A stretch of 64,000 bases of DNA from Ruegeria sp. ANG-S4 (GCF_000814005.1 NZ_JWLK01000001.1:1116001-1180000); one strand, 5' to 3'. Positions 43,391-53,349 are shown, numbered from the stretch's first letter. Numbers and translations are program-made. The notes: generated by a model not told the origin, from the letters alone.

Positions 43391-45001
43391 ATGGAAAGTC
43401 TCGCCGCCAATCTTCGCGAAATGACGCGAACACCATTGCACGAGAGCCATGTCGAAACTTTGAAGGCGTTAGGTACCGAGGTGAGTTTCGAGGCAGGTCA
43501 AATGATCGCTGAGGTTGGTGATCCGATGGACCAGTTTGTCTATATTGTCGAAGGTCGGGTTGAGGTCATCGACCCACATACCCGAGAGGCTTATCTGCCG
43601 ACGTCTCTTGGACCGACGCAGTTTCTGGGAGAGATCGCGTTTCTCAGCGGCGGTGTTTACTCGCTGCCGATGCGTGCCAGAGAGGACACGCGTGCTATCT
43701 CCGTACCGCGCGAAAAAATGCTGGACGCAATGTCCCGCATTCCCGAGATGTCAGATATCGTCATCTCTGTTTTCTCCGCACGTCGCCGACGTCAAATCGA
43801 AGACCATGACAGTTCCCTGAAACTGATTGGTGCGGACCTGGACCGCAACATCCGTCAAATCGAAGAGTTTGCCATCCGAAACAAGATCCCATTCCAAACG
43901 ATGGATTTGGGTTCTGAGGATGCAAGTGAGGCTGCGCTGGCCTGTCACCTGACAGGCCATCAACCGGCGGTAATCTTTGGCGACAGCCTGGTGGTTGACA
44001 ACCCGACGCCCGCCAAGGTCGCCCGATTGCTTGGGCTCGAACAATCCCACGAATGTCGAGAAGTCATAGATGTCTTGATTGTTGGAGGTGGTCCGGCCGG
44101 GGTCGCGGCTGCGGTCTATGCTGGTGCCGAAGGGCTGTCTGCAATTGTTGTCGAGGATCTTGCGGTTGGGGGACAGGCCGGGACATCCAGTCGGATCGAG
44201 AATTACATGGGATTTCCCACAGGCATATCAGGTGCAGACCTTGTATGGCGAGGGGAAGTCCAAGCCATGAAGTTTGGCACCCGATTTGTTCGCCCAAAAC
44301 GGGCCACTCAATTGCAAAGGCAATCTGATGGCGTGTTTTGTGTAACGCTGGATGATGGGCAAAAGCTAAGGGCACGCTCTGTTGTCGTCGCCACGGGGGT
44401 CCAGTACAGGCGCCTGCTGTTGGACAGGCTGAAGGACTTTGAGGGTCTGGGCATCTATTATGCCGCGACCGAAATGGAAGCGCGCTATTGCAAGGGCACG
44501 GATGTCGTCGTCGTTGGAGGCGGCAACTCTGCCGGGCAGGCAGCGATGTACCTGTCGCGATCCGCAAAACATGTCCACGTTCTGGTACGAGGAGATAGCC
44601 TGGCTGCGTCCATGTCCGATTACCTGCTGTCCAGGTTAGAGGCGGATCCGGCGGTCACCATCCACTACAAGTCTCAGTTAAAAACACTTCTTGGGAACGA
44701 AGCCATGTCCAGTGTTGTCATCGAGCGTGACGGATCAGACTGGCCGCTCGATTGCAGCGCCGCATTTGTAATGGTTGGGGCTGCACCCAATACCGAATGG
44801 CTGTCGCAGAGCTGCCAACTGGACGCGCGTGGCTTTGTGGTCACGGGCAACGAGGTGGATGCCGGATCGTCTTTCGCAACGTCATGCCCCGGTATTTTCG
44901 CCGTGGGCGATGTGCGCGCGGGGTCGGTCAAGCGTGTTGCCTCTGCGGTGGGTGAGGGGTCAGTTGTCATATCTCAAGCTTGGGAATACCTGCAGAACTG
45001 A
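43391..45001 (+). CDS. Cyclic-nucleotide-binding domain fused to thioredoxin-reductase-like flavoprotein
   Basis: A 536-residue fusion from ATG 43391, which has AGGAG 8 bases upstream. Residues 15-135 are a cyclic-nucleotide-binding fold with a phosphate-cassette-like FLGEIAFLSGGVYSLPMRA. Residues about 145-220 form a thioredoxin/glutaredoxin-like linker without active cysteines. The remainder is a thioredoxin-reductase-type flavoprotein with FAD site VLIVGGGPAGVAAAVYAG and NADPH site VVVVGGGNSAGQAAMYLS. The redox CxxC of true reductases is replaced (YYAATEMEARYC), so electrons must go elsewhere. An adenylate cyclase gene follows, suggesting cAMP-controlled redox activity. Confidence 0.88.
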   Translation: MESLAANLREMTRTPLHESHVETLKALGTEVSFEAGQMIAEVGDPMDQFVYIVEGRVEVIDPHTREAYLPTSLGPTQFLGEIAFLSGGVYSLPMRAREDTRAISVPREKMLDAMSRIPEMSDIVISVFSARRRRQIEDHDSSLKLIGADLDRNIRQIEEFAIRNKIPFQTMDLGSEDASEAALACHLTGHQPAVIFGDSLVVDNPTPAKVARLLGLEQSHECREVIDVLIVGGGPAGVAAAVYAGAEGLSAIVVEDLAVGGQAGTSSRIENYMGFPTGISGADLVWRGEVQAMKFGTRFVRPKRATQLQRQSDGVFCVTLDDGQKLRARSVVVATGVQYRRLLLDRLKDFEGLGIYYAATEMEARYCKGTDVVVVGGGNSAGQAAMYLSRSAKHVHVLVRGDSLAASMSDYLLSRLEADPAVTIHYKSQLKTLLGNEAMSSVVIERDGSDWPLDCSAAFVMVGAAPNTEWLSQSCQLDARGFVVTGNEVDAGSSFATSCPGIFAVGDVRAGSVKRVASAVGEGSVVISQAWEYLQN

Positions 45002-45298
45002 ATGTTTTTCTCTGCACATGAGTTACTTTGCTGTCCTGCCTTGGCTGGTCAGGATACAACCACACAGAGACTTTTCTTTGTCAACGCGGTCTCAAGTCGG
45101 GCCTTTTTGCTAGGTTGATTTGGTCCTCAGAGGAGTTTGGGTCAAAAATGGCAGCGCTTTTTCTGCGTTTCTGGCTCGTTGGTCAAGAAGGCCGAAATGC
45201 CAGTCACGAGACATTGGATGTCGTTCAAATTGGAAACATTAGCTTCCGTGACCTGCGATGGCAGTATTTGACCAAATTCCCGATCGGCGGAGCCAGAT
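45002..45298. other. Intergenic region
   Basis: Nothing recognisable in about 300 bases between the flavoprotein and cyclase genes; it is the presumed promoter and leader of the cyclase gene. Confidence 0.3.
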
Positions 45299-46636
45299 TT
45301 GACCGAAACTGAAACACAAAGATTCGCGATGGAGGCCGAAAGAAGACTCGTAAAAGCCGAGCAGCGCGGATTACGCTTGGCGATTGCCTGTCGCACTCTC
45401 ATTACCGCTGCAGCTTTTTTCTGGTACCTGGGTTCAACACTGTTGTTTCCAGAGTTCAGTACGCGGCAAGTGACGACTTTCGCTTTGTTCGCGTTCACGG
45501 CAATTGGCGTCACCCATCTTGTCTTGATAGGCACCGGCTATGACAGGGCGTGGATCAAATATGGCGTCTATGCGCTTGATTCACTGGCTATCTGTTCTCT
45601 TTTTGCGCTCGTCCCGATAAGCAGGGCCGACGATGTGCCGCAGATCATCGCGTTCCGCGCCTATGGAATTTACTACCTCTTTCCGATTATCGCTTTATCG
45701 TGCCTCAGCCTCTCGTGGCGTCTGGTGCTCTGGACTGGCGGCCTTTGCGTGCTTGGATGGTGGGCGGCTTTCATTTGGGTCACGGTGCCGATGGAACGGA
45801 CACTGTCATGGGCAGACATGTCTGCGATGGCCACCCGCGAAACCTACGAGGCCGTGTTTCTTTCGATAGACTTCATTGGTCGTGGCAACCGCATCGAGGA
45901 AACCGGAATGCTGATGTTTGCGACATGCATACTGGCAATTGCCGTGTATAGGGCCCGAGCAGTCTTCTTCGCACAAGTTGAAGCGGATCTGGAGCGCGGT
46001 CGCGAACGCGCAAAACGGCAACATGTGTCAGTCCTTCTTGGAAAATACCTGCCTGAAGAGATTGCGAAGAAGCTAATCGACGACAACGCGCCGCTAAAAC
46101 CCCAGCAGTCGTTTGGTACAGCACTGGTTATGGATATTGCCGAGTTTACAAGCTTTTCCTCGGTGCATTCTCCAGACGAGGTGATCAAACGTCTGGATGT
46201 CTTTCTCACGGACGCGACGCAGGATGTTTCAGCCGAGAATGGGATCGTGATTTCTTACCTCGGCGACGGATTTCTCGTCACGTATAATGCACCGGTCAAA
46301 GTCGAAACGCCCGCCGCCGCTGCGATAAGAACTGCAGTGGCCTTGCACGCGACCGCCGCCAGGCATGGGTTTTCGATCCGGATTGGCATTGCAAGCGGGG
46401 AACTGGTCACAGGCACGATCGGGTCCGACACGCGTCAGTCTTTCACGGTGTACGGAGACCCCGTCAATCTTGCTTCCAGGTTGGAAGCCAAATGCAAATC
46501 GCTCGGTGCGGCGATGCTTTTGGATGCCGCAACCAATGCCGCTCTGTCGGGGGGCGATCAGATGCACAGCTTTGGTTCAATTGAAATCAGCGGCCTGACC
46601 AAACCTGTCGCCGTTTTTGGCACAAAGAGACAGTGA
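45299..46636 (+). CDS. Membrane class III adenylate/guanylate cyclase
   Basis: A 445-residue membrane cyclase making cAMP or cGMP. The TTG start has GGAG 7 bases upstream; ATG 45329 is the alternative. Five to six hydrophobic segments occupy residues 28-225, followed by a short helical linker and the cyclase domain (residues 255-445). Both metal-binding aspartates are present (ALVMDIAEFTSF and YLGDGFLVTYNAP), and VYGDPVNLASRLEA carries the Asp typical of ATP-specific bacterial enzymes plus the Asn/Arg transition-state pair. It lies downstream of a protein with a cyclic-nucleotide-binding domain on the same strand. Confidence 0.92.
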   Translation: MTETETQRFAMEAERRLVKAEQRGLRLAIACRTLITAAAFFWYLGSTLLFPEFSTRQVTTFALFAFTAIGVTHLVLIGTGYDRAWIKYGVYALDSLAICSLFALVPISRADDVPQIIAFRAYGIYYLFPIIALSCLSLSWRLVLWTGGLCVLGWWAAFIWVTVPMERTLSWADMSAMATRETYEAVFLSIDFIGRGNRIEETGMLMFATCILAIAVYRARAVFFAQVEADLERGRERAKRQHVSVLLGKYLPEEIAKKLIDDNAPLKPQQSFGTALVMDIAEFTSFSSVHSPDEVIKRLDVFLTDATQDVSAENGIVISYLGDGFLVTYNAPVKVETPAAAAIRTAVALHATAARHGFSIRIGIASGELVTGTIGSDTRQSFTVYGDPVNLASRLEAKCKSLGAAMLLDAATNAALSGGDQMHSFGSIEISGLTKPVAVFGTKRQ

Positions 46637-46790
46637 TGAATGCCTAAAGAGAGAGCCCTCAGGAATCGAACGGCAAAAAACAAACCTAGTGTCCGGTTTC
46701 CTTTCTGAGTTCTTCGGCTATGGCAGAAACGCTCAGTGCCGGCCACTTCGGAATTTCGGTCTTGGTATCGGGCTTCAAACTCCTTCTTCA

Positions 46791-47199
46791 GGTCTGGTCA
46801 GAAGAACCTTGCTCGAGCGGGCTAGGGCGGTTGCGTGGATTTTGCGAATAGCCAGACCTGCCTCCTCCAAATGCTTCACAACCAGTCCCGAAATCATCAG
46901 CCTTGCGGTTCTGCTGCACTTCCGCTTCCGGCCCTCGCTTCGAACTGCCGAAAACCTTCCATACGAGCGGGGCATCGACGAGAGCCACGAAACTGTCCGC
47001 TATTAGTGGAACAGGTTCGGCCCGATGTTTGCTGCTGAGACCAGTCCGAAGCATGTGCAGGAGCGGCGGACAACCAGCAAAGATTGGTTGACAGCAGAGC
47101 CGCCTACAAGCTGAAACGCGCCGCCGCTCGCGCCGAGTGGCGTCAACTTTGTTCCGGATAGCTTCACGATTTCCGCGGCAAACTGAGACTGGTTCGATG
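46791..47199 (+). mobile_element. IS6-type element, internally deleted remnant
   Basis: It begins with the end motif GGTCTGGTCAGAAGAACC and carries a recognisable but mutated 5' part of the transposase gene to about 47040 (with an in-frame TAG where the intact copy has TGG). It then jumps to the 3' end (GAGTGGCGTCAACTTTGTTC) at 47098-47160 and stops near 47199. The middle, including the catalytic residues, is missing. Confidence 0.75.
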
Positions 47200-47320
47200 T
47201 GTTTCACGCTTTAAGTTACCGGCGTGAGCTTTGTGTGAATTTGCCTGATACCACTAGTCTTTGGGTTCTTGGTTCGAAGAATCCATAATTCGCATTAGTC
47301 CAAAATATGGTAACATTTGA

Positions 47321-47344
47321 GATCATTCACACTAAGAAATGATC
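47321..47344. promoter_or_regulatory. Inverted repeat upstream of the catabolic operon
   Basis: GATCATT (47321-47327) and AATGATC (47338-47344) form a perfect 7-base inverted repeat with a 10-base spacer, about 60 bases before the first gene of the operon. It is a candidate operator for one of the two IclR-like regulators encoded inside the operon. Confidence 0.45.
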
Positions 47345-47406
47345 AGAATTTGATGCAGGTTTTTCTCGACCGCGGCGCGTGAGTTCCAGCGGGTTGGGAG
47401 GAAAAC

Positions 47407-48690
47407 ATGTCACAAATCACCATAAAGGGTGCACAGATTTGGGATGGCGTATCTGAGGCACGCTACCCCGGTGTTGTCACAATTTCGGGGAATAAGATCA
47501 CCTCAATTGCCAAGGGCGAAGACACTCCGGCAGAACTGTCGGGCGAAGTTATCGACGGCACAGGGCACACTTTGATGCCGGGCATGGTCGAAGGCCATTG
47601 CCACCCGAGTTTTACTGGCGTTGGCGAGCCATGGGAGCTTGGTCAACTTTGTCCCGAACAGCATATGCTGCTGACAGCGCAAAACCTGCGTTTGCTCTTG
47701 AGTCACGGCTTTACGTCGATCTTCGAAGCGGCCTCGGCCAAGCCTATGCTGGGCGTGACGGCACGGGATGCAATTAATGAAGGGATGCTGGACGGCCCGC
47801 GAATGCGTGCCTCAAGCCCCGAGATCACCACGACCGCGGGCTTGGGAGATGAGCGTAAGCGCCACATATATCAGGAAAGCTTCGGTCTGGTCGCAGACGG
47901 TCCCATTGAGATGCGCCGAGTTGCTCGGGAATGCGTGCGGGACAATGTCGACAACATGAAAATCAACATTTCCGGGGATGAGTTCGTGTCATTTGCACGG
48001 GCTGAAATCACACCGCTGGAGGATGATGAACTCGCCGCTTTCATGGCCGTGGCGCGCAAATATGGAAAGACGGTCGCCGCCCATGCGCGATCATCAGAGT
48101 CCGTGAAAATGGCTGTGCGGCATGGCCTCGATTGCATCTACCATTGCGACTTTGCCGATGAGGAAGCGCTCGACATGCTCGAGGACGCGAAGGATCGCGT
48201 TATCCTGGGTCCCGCCTTTGGACTGGTTCACAACGCGACCCGCGAGGGCGAAGTGGTCGGCATCACCAAAGAGGTCGCCGAGCAGCTCAACCTGTTCCGC
48301 AAGTTCGACGCCACATGCGCGACTTACCATGAAATCCGCAAACGCGGGCTGCGCGTGGCGGTCGGCGGTGACTATGGTTTTGCGGTCACTCCGATGGGTC
48401 AGAACGCCCGCGATATCGAACACTTTGTCCGGTACTTCGGCTATTCGCCCGTCGAAGCGTTGCGGTGTGCCACAACAGTCGGCGCGCAACTGATGCAGAT
48501 GGAAGACCAGATCGGTCAGGTCAAAGAGGGCTTTCTGGCCGACTTACTGCTGGTCAAAGGCGACGTCACCAAAGATGTGAGCCTGGTTCAGCATCAAGAG
48601 AACCTGTCGATGATCATGAAGGACGGGGTGATGTTCAAAGACCCCCGGACTGGAATCAATGCAGGCGGCTTGATCCGCGCTGCCGAATAA
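47407..48690 (+). CDS. Amidohydrolase-family metal-dependent hydrolase
   Basis: A 427-residue TIM-barrel hydrolase of the imidazolonepropionase/prolidase-like amidohydrolase group. The first metal motif, MVEGHCHPSF, follows MPG at residue 60; later ligands lie in VAAHARSSESV, IYHCDFAD and AVGGDYGF. GGGAGGA precedes the ATG. It is the first gene of an operon, 25 bases ahead of a sugar-binding protein gene. Enzymes of this kind open cyclic amides or lactones or cut amide bonds, so it may act on the transported compound. No signal peptide; cytosolic. Confidence 0.88.
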   Translation: MSQITIKGAQIWDGVSEARYPGVVTISGNKITSIAKGEDTPAELSGEVIDGTGHTLMPGMVEGHCHPSFTGVGEPWELGQLCPEQHMLLTAQNLRLLLSHGFTSIFEAASAKPMLGVTARDAINEGMLDGPRMRASSPEITTTAGLGDERKRHIYQESFGLVADGPIEMRRVARECVRDNVDNMKINISGDEFVSFARAEITPLEDDELAAFMAVARKYGKTVAAHARSSESVKMAVRHGLDCIYHCDFADEEALDMLEDAKDRVILGPAFGLVHNATREGEVVGITKEVAEQLNLFRKFDATCATYHEIRKRGLRVAVGGDYGFAVTPMGQNARDIEHFVRYFGYSPVEALRCATTVGAQLMQMEDQIGQVKEGFLADLLLVKGDVTKDVSLVQHQENLSMIMKDGVMFKDPRTGINAGGLIRAAE

Positions 48691-48715
48691 AATCAATACG
48701 TTAGGGAGGAAACGC

Positions 48716-49846
48716 ATGCGTATTTTGAAAACCGCGGCAGCAGCCGCGACTCTGGGGCTGTTTGCCGGATCGGCGATGGCGGATGGATATCAAGGGGTGC
48801 CGCGCACCTTTCTGTGGAACCCCGGCGCGTCGGAAATCTATGACGCCGCCGAGTACAAGAAAGAGGGGCCGTATACGATCGGTTTTTCGAACGCCTCGAT
48901 CTCGAACCCGTGGCGCGTCGCGATGTTGCACGGCATCGAAGCAGCAGCAGAGCGCAACGCGGACAAGCTGAGCCGCTTCATCATAACCGACGCCAATGAC
49001 GACCCCAGCAAACAGGCCGCAGATGTCCAGGACCTGATCGCGCAAGGCGTCGATATCCTGTTGATCTCGCCAGCCACAGCCGAGGCGATGGACCCGGTCA
49101 TTCGCCGCGCCAAACGGCAGGGTATCCCTGTGGTTCTGGTCGACCGTTCGGTGCCTTCGGACGAGAACTTCATCAGCTTTGTCACAGCGTCTGATCAGGC
49201 GTTGGGACGGATTTCAGCCCAATGGCTGGCCGAGAAGCTGGACGGAAAAGGCAAAGTCGTGATGCTGGGCGGTCTGGCCGGGGCATCCCCAGCCGAGGCC
49301 CGCATTCAGGCCGCGATGGAGGTGTTCAACCAATTCCCCGAGTTGGAGGTTCTGGAAACCCAGTATACCAGCTGGTCGCCTGCCAACGGCAAGACGATCA
49401 TGTCTGCGCTGATCCAGAAATACGGGGATGAAATCTCGGGCGTCTGGGCCGACTCGGGTCTGCAAGGCTCGGGCTCGATCGAAGCATTCCTGGCCGCCGG
49501 ATACGAGGCGGGCACCATCCCGCCGCACACCGGTGGTGACTTCAACGCGATGTATCAGCTGTCGGTGAACAACGACGTGCCGATGGTTGGCATCGACTAT
49601 CCACCAGCGATGGGTGCCCGTGCCTTCGAGATTCTGTTCGACGTGTTGGACGGCAAAGGCATTCCGAAGCGGATCGAAGTAAACCAGCAGGTGGTTGTGT
49701 CTGAAGGGCACGAAACACCATCCGTGCAGGCCGACGTGTTTGTCGCGGACTATGCGCTGATGGACAAGCCGGGTTCCGTCATCATGTCCTCGGGCGTTGG
49801 GGCCGACTACGACCCGGCCACATTCTCGGCGGTCTATCCCAAGTAA
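48716..49846 (+). CDS. Sugar-type ABC transporter periplasmic binding protein
   Basis: A 376-residue periplasmic-binding protein of the ribose/LacI fold, with a signal peptide (KTAAAAATLGLFAGSAMA). Landmarks are YTIGFSNASISNPWRVAML, DANDDPSKQAADVQDLIAQG, ILLISPATAEAMDPVI and IPPHTGGDFNAMYQL. It delivers substrate to the ATPase and permeases encoded next. Its mature part is clearly homologous to the C-terminal domain of the regulator at 53350. The RBS is GGGAGGA. Substrate is not certain; the pathway genes suggest a pentose or sugar-acid derivative. Confidence 0.92.
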   Translation: MRILKTAAAAATLGLFAGSAMADGYQGVPRTFLWNPGASEIYDAAEYKKEGPYTIGFSNASISNPWRVAMLHGIEAAAERNADKLSRFIITDANDDPSKQAADVQDLIAQGVDILLISPATAEAMDPVIRRAKRQGIPVVLVDRSVPSDENFISFVTASDQALGRISAQWLAEKLDGKGKVVMLGGLAGASPAEARIQAAMEVFNQFPELEVLETQYTSWSPANGKTIMSALIQKYGDEISGVWADSGLQGSGSIEAFLAAGYEAGTIPPHTGGDFNAMYQLSVNNDVPMVGIDYPPAMGARAFEILFDVLDGKGIPKRIEVNQQVVVSEGHETPSVQADVFVADYALMDKPGSVIMSSGVGADYDPATFSAVYPK

Positions 49847-49907
49847 TCGGGATCAAAGCGGGCAGGGGCGGCATCACACCGCCCCGCCACCACGGGAGGA
49901 GAAAACA

Positions 49908-51425
49908 ATGGCACAGCCATATCTGGCCGCGCGCGGCCTCAGCAAGTCATTTGGTCCGAACGAAGTTCTCAAAGGGATTGAGTTCGAAGTCCACGGCCAC
50001 CATTCCGTCGCGCTGTGCGGTGAGAATGGGGCAGGCAAGTCGACCCTGATCAAACTGCTGACCGGGCTCTACACGCCGACCGGCGGACATGTGGAGTTCG
50101 AAGGCCGGGAAGCAGGTTGGTCTGATCCGCGCCAAAGTCTTGCCGCAGGGATCGCGGTCGTGCATCAGGAGTTTTCAGTACTGGGAGCTCTTTCGATTGC
50201 CGAGAACATTTATTTGGGTGCCGAACCGCGCACCAAGATGGGTCTGATCGACCGCAGGGCGTTGAAGCGGGATGCGCAGGCGTTGCTGGATGATCTGGGG
50301 ATTTCTCTGAACCCTGACGATCTGGTTGAAACCCTGTCCGTTGCCGACAAGCAGATGGTTGAGATTGCCAAGGCCTTAAGGGTCGAAGCCAAGGTTCTGA
50401 TCTTGGATGAACCAACAGCCGTGCTGAGCCAGAATGAAACCAAGCACCTGTTCCGCATCATCAATGACTTGCGGGAACGCGGTATGGGGCTGGTTTATGT
50501 CTCGCATCGGCTGGATGAGATTTTCGAAATTTGCACCGACATCACGGTGATAAAGGACGGGGTCGTGACCTCGAAAGGGCCGACCACGGATTATACCCAT
50601 GACAGCGTGATTGCTGCCATGGTGGGGCGCGAGCTTGGTGACCTCTTCCCGCACAAGGCCGCGAACCCAACGGCGGGCGAGAAGGTGCTGGAGGTTGAGA
50701 ACCTTCTGGTTGCTCCGCACCTTCCGCCTGCCAGTCTGGATGTTCATGCGGGCGAGATTGTCGGGCTGGCGGGTCTGGTCGGTTCCGGCCGAACCGAACT
50801 GGCGCTTGCTCTGTTCGGCGCGGCCCCCTCGACGGGCAATGTGAGCTTAATGGGTGAGCCGATGCCGCACCGTGATCCGGCGGGCTGTATCGAAGCGGGC
50901 ATATTGATGCTAACCGAGTCCCGCAAGGATGATGGGCTTTTCCTTAACTCCTCGGTCGCGCGGAACTTCGCAGCGACGACGCCAGGGTTTGGTGTGCATC
51001 ACAATGCCATACCGCCGGGGCATGAGGAGCGTCGCGCAGCGGTTCTGAAGGACCGGCGCGGCGTGGTGGTTGACCATGTGGGCCTGCCGATCTCGGCGCT
51101 ATCCGGGGGCAACCAGCAAAAGGTGTTGATTGCACGCTTGCTTGAGAACCGCCCCAAACTGTTGATCCTCGACGAGCCAACACGCGGCGTAGATGTCGGT
51201 GCGAAATCCGAGATCTACAAGACCCTGCGCGAGTTGGCGGACGAAGGTATGGCCTTGTTGGTGATCTCGTCCGAACTGATCGAAATCGTAGGGCTGTGTG
51301 ACCGCGTCCACGTCATGCGCGACGGTGAACTGGCGAAAGAGCTGGTCGGAGATGAGATCACCGAAGAGGCGATCATCACCGTGGCCGCCGCCGAAACCTC
51401 AACCCATCACGGAGTAGCGGCATGA
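49908..51425 (+). CDS. Sugar ABC transporter ATP-binding protein (RbsA-like, two domains)
   Basis: A 505-residue double ATPase of the RbsA/MglA type. The first domain has Walker A GENGAGKSTLIKLL, a weak signature (ETLSVADKQMVEIAKAL) and Walker B VLILDEPTAVL. The second has the usual altered Walker A (GLVGSGRTEL, no Lys) but a strong LSGGNQQKVLIARLL and LLILDEPTRGVDVG. This asymmetry is normal for the family. ATG 49908 follows GGAGGAG; a longer frame begins in the preceding gene and is not real. The stop overlaps the next start. Confidence 0.94.
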   Translation: MAQPYLAARGLSKSFGPNEVLKGIEFEVHGHHSVALCGENGAGKSTLIKLLTGLYTPTGGHVEFEGREAGWSDPRQSLAAGIAVVHQEFSVLGALSIAENIYLGAEPRTKMGLIDRRALKRDAQALLDDLGISLNPDDLVETLSVADKQMVEIAKALRVEAKVLILDEPTAVLSQNETKHLFRIINDLRERGMGLVYVSHRLDEIFEICTDITVIKDGVVTSKGPTTDYTHDSVIAAMVGRELGDLFPHKAANPTAGEKVLEVENLLVAPHLPPASLDVHAGEIVGLAGLVGSGRTELALALFGAAPSTGNVSLMGEPMPHRDPAGCIEAGILMLTESRKDDGLFLNSSVARNFAATTPGFGVHHNAIPPGHEERRAAVLKDRRGVVVDHVGLPISALSGGNQQKVLIARLLENRPKLLILDEPTRGVDVGAKSEIYKTLRELADEGMALLVISSELIEIVGLCDRVHVMRDGELAKELVGDEITEEAIITVAAAETSTHHGVAA

Positions 51426-52366
51426 GCACGATCGCACGCGCCACACGCGCCCAGCCCGTTCATCTGGTTGTCATCGCCCTGATTGCCATCGTCTTCGTGA
51501 TTGGCTTTTCGGCCTCGGACCGCTTTGCAACCCCGCTCAACATGGCCAATGTACAGGATCAGATGGTCGCCCTTGCGATTGTCGCCCTGGCGCAGACTAT
51601 CGTGATATTATCTGGCGGCATCGACCTCAGCTATGCCGGGGCGCTAAGTTTCCTCTGCGTGGTCTTTGCGGCCATAGCCGGGGACTCGGCGGGTGCCTTG
51701 TTGTTGGCAATGGCTGCCGTGGTCGCCCTCGGCATTCTGATTGGCATGATCAACGGAGGCATCACAGCCTATGTCGGTGTGCACCCGCTGATCACCACGC
51801 TTGGGACGTCGACGATCCTTGCGGGCGCTGCGCTGCTGATCACCCGCCAACCTTCGGGCTCGGTGCCTTTGTTCTTTGAGGATTTCACATATGGCCGTCT
51901 GGGCGTGATGCCCTTTGGCATGATTTTTGTCATCGCGCTGTATCTGCTGATCGGCTTCATGCTGTGGCGCACGACCTTCGGCACCCGCATCTATGCCATC
52001 GGTGACAACGAGGCCGCTGCGGCCGTTTCAGGCTTGCCGGTGAGACAGACCAAGGTGGCGATCTATGCACTGTCAGGTCTGCTATGCGCCGTCGCCGCCA
52101 TGTACATGACTGGACGGTTCGGCGTCGGCGACCCGCGAGCGGGCGTTGGGTTCGACCTTCGCTCAATCACGCCAGTGATTGTTGGCGGTACGCTGCTGGC
52201 CGGAGGCAAAGGCGGCGTCCTGGGAACCGCGCTGGCGGTGATCCTACTGGCGTTTCTTGCCAATGTTCTGAACTTTATGAACATCTCCAGCTACTACCAG
52301 TGGATCGCCGAAGGTCTGATCATCATTGCGGCCGTTTCATTCTTTGCAGGAAAGGGCAAGTCATGA
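51422..52366 (+). CDS. Sugar ABC transporter permease (RbsC-like)
   Basis: A 314-residue membrane permease of the BPD_transp_2 family with 8-10 segments. It has QTIVILSGGIDLSYAGAL and GGTLLAGGKGGVLGTALAV, both typical of ribose-type permeases. Its start overlaps the ATPase stop (ATGA) and its stop overlaps the next permease start (ATGA), so the transporter is a heterodimer of two permeases made from one message. Confidence 0.93.
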   Translation: MSTIARATRAQPVHLVVIALIAIVFVIGFSASDRFATPLNMANVQDQMVALAIVALAQTIVILSGGIDLSYAGALSFLCVVFAAIAGDSAGALLLAMAAVVALGILIGMINGGITAYVGVHPLITTLGTSTILAGAALLITRQPSGSVPLFFEDFTYGRLGVMPFGMIFVIALYLLIGFMLWRTTFGTRIYAIGDNEAAAAVSGLPVRQTKVAIYALSGLLCAVAAMYMTGRFGVGDPRAGVGFDLRSITPVIVGGTLLAGGKGGVLGTALAVILLAFLANVLNFMNISSYYQWIAEGLIIIAAVSFFAGKGKS

Positions 52367-53334
52367 CCGCGACCGCCACAAACCCCGCAAACTCCAAACC
52401 CAACCGCAATACAGTGCGCGCGACACAGCGCCGAGAGCTCCTGATTCTGCTAGGGTTTCTCGCGGTGATTTGGGCAGTGACGACAGCTTTGTCGCCACGG
52501 TTTCTGACACCTGCAAACCTGAAGGACATTCTGATTCAGGCCGCACCGCTGGGCTTTGTTGTCATCGGTCAGATGATCGTGATTATCGTGCGTGGTCTCG
52601 ACCTGTCGGTCGCTTCGATCATGGCTACGGTCGCAGTTCTATCGACCGCACTGATCGATTCAACACCGGTGATCTTCATCGTGGGTCTGCTGTTGGGCGC
52701 GTTCATCGGCGCGATCAACGGCTATCTCGTGGCCTATCGGAAGGTGACCCCGTTTCTTGCGACACTGGCCACGATGATCGTGCTGCAGGGCATACGCTTT
52801 GCTTACACAAAGGGCGCGCCGGGCGGGACCTTACCGGAAATGTTCCGATGGCTCGCGACTGGTGACATTCTTGGAATTCCCGTCGCATTGATTGCGTTAG
52901 CCGTCGTTGGGTTTGGGATGCACTGGCTGCTGGAACGCACCGTCTTTGGCCGTCGATTGAAACTCTACGGAGATAGTCCCGAAGCCGCTTATATGACCGG
53001 AGCACCAACCAAGTTGCTGGTCGTCATGGCCTTTGTCATCTCTGGTGTACTGGCGGCCATCGCAGGGCTGTTTCTGGTGGGCTATGTCGGGATCGTCGAT
53101 AACTGGACGGGCCGCGGCTACGAGTTGGACAGCATCGCAGCGGCTGTAATCGGTGGCGCGGCGTTATCGGGTGGCAAGGGCTCCGTCCCCGGAGTTTTGC
53201 TGGCGGCGTTGATACTGGTGTCTTTGTTCAACATCGTCGTCATTCTGGGATTGTCCATCGAGTTGCAGTTGGTGATCAAAGGCACGCTGATTATCCTTGC
53301 AGCGGCCGTGTACATGAAACGGTCGCAAGGCTGA
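52363..53334 (+). CDS. Sugar ABC transporter permease, second subunit (RbsC-like)
   Basis: A 323-residue RbsC-like permease starting at ATG 52363 inside the stop of the first permease gene. Family motifs are GQMIVIIVRGLDLSVASIMA, GRRLKLYGDSPEAAYMTG and GGAALSGGKGSVPGVLLAA. It pairs with the previous permease and the double ATPase to form the inner-membrane importer. Confidence 0.93.
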   Translation: MTATATNPANSKPNRNTVRATQRRELLILLGFLAVIWAVTTALSPRFLTPANLKDILIQAAPLGFVVIGQMIVIIVRGLDLSVASIMATVAVLSTALIDSTPVIFIVGLLLGAFIGAINGYLVAYRKVTPFLATLATMIVLQGIRFAYTKGAPGGTLPEMFRWLATGDILGIPVALIALAVVGFGMHWLLERTVFGRRLKLYGDSPEAAYMTGAPTKLLVVMAFVISGVLAAIAGLFLVGYVGIVDNWTGRGYELDSIAAAVIGGAALSGGKGSVPGVLLAALILVSLFNIVVILGLSIELQLVIKGTLIILAAAVYMKRSQG

Positions 53335-53349
53335 TCTAGAGCAACGCCC

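Noticed and set aside
45028..45312. 94-codon open frame before the cyclase gene
   Set aside because: No ribosome site and no family; overlaps the expected promoter and start of the cyclase gene.
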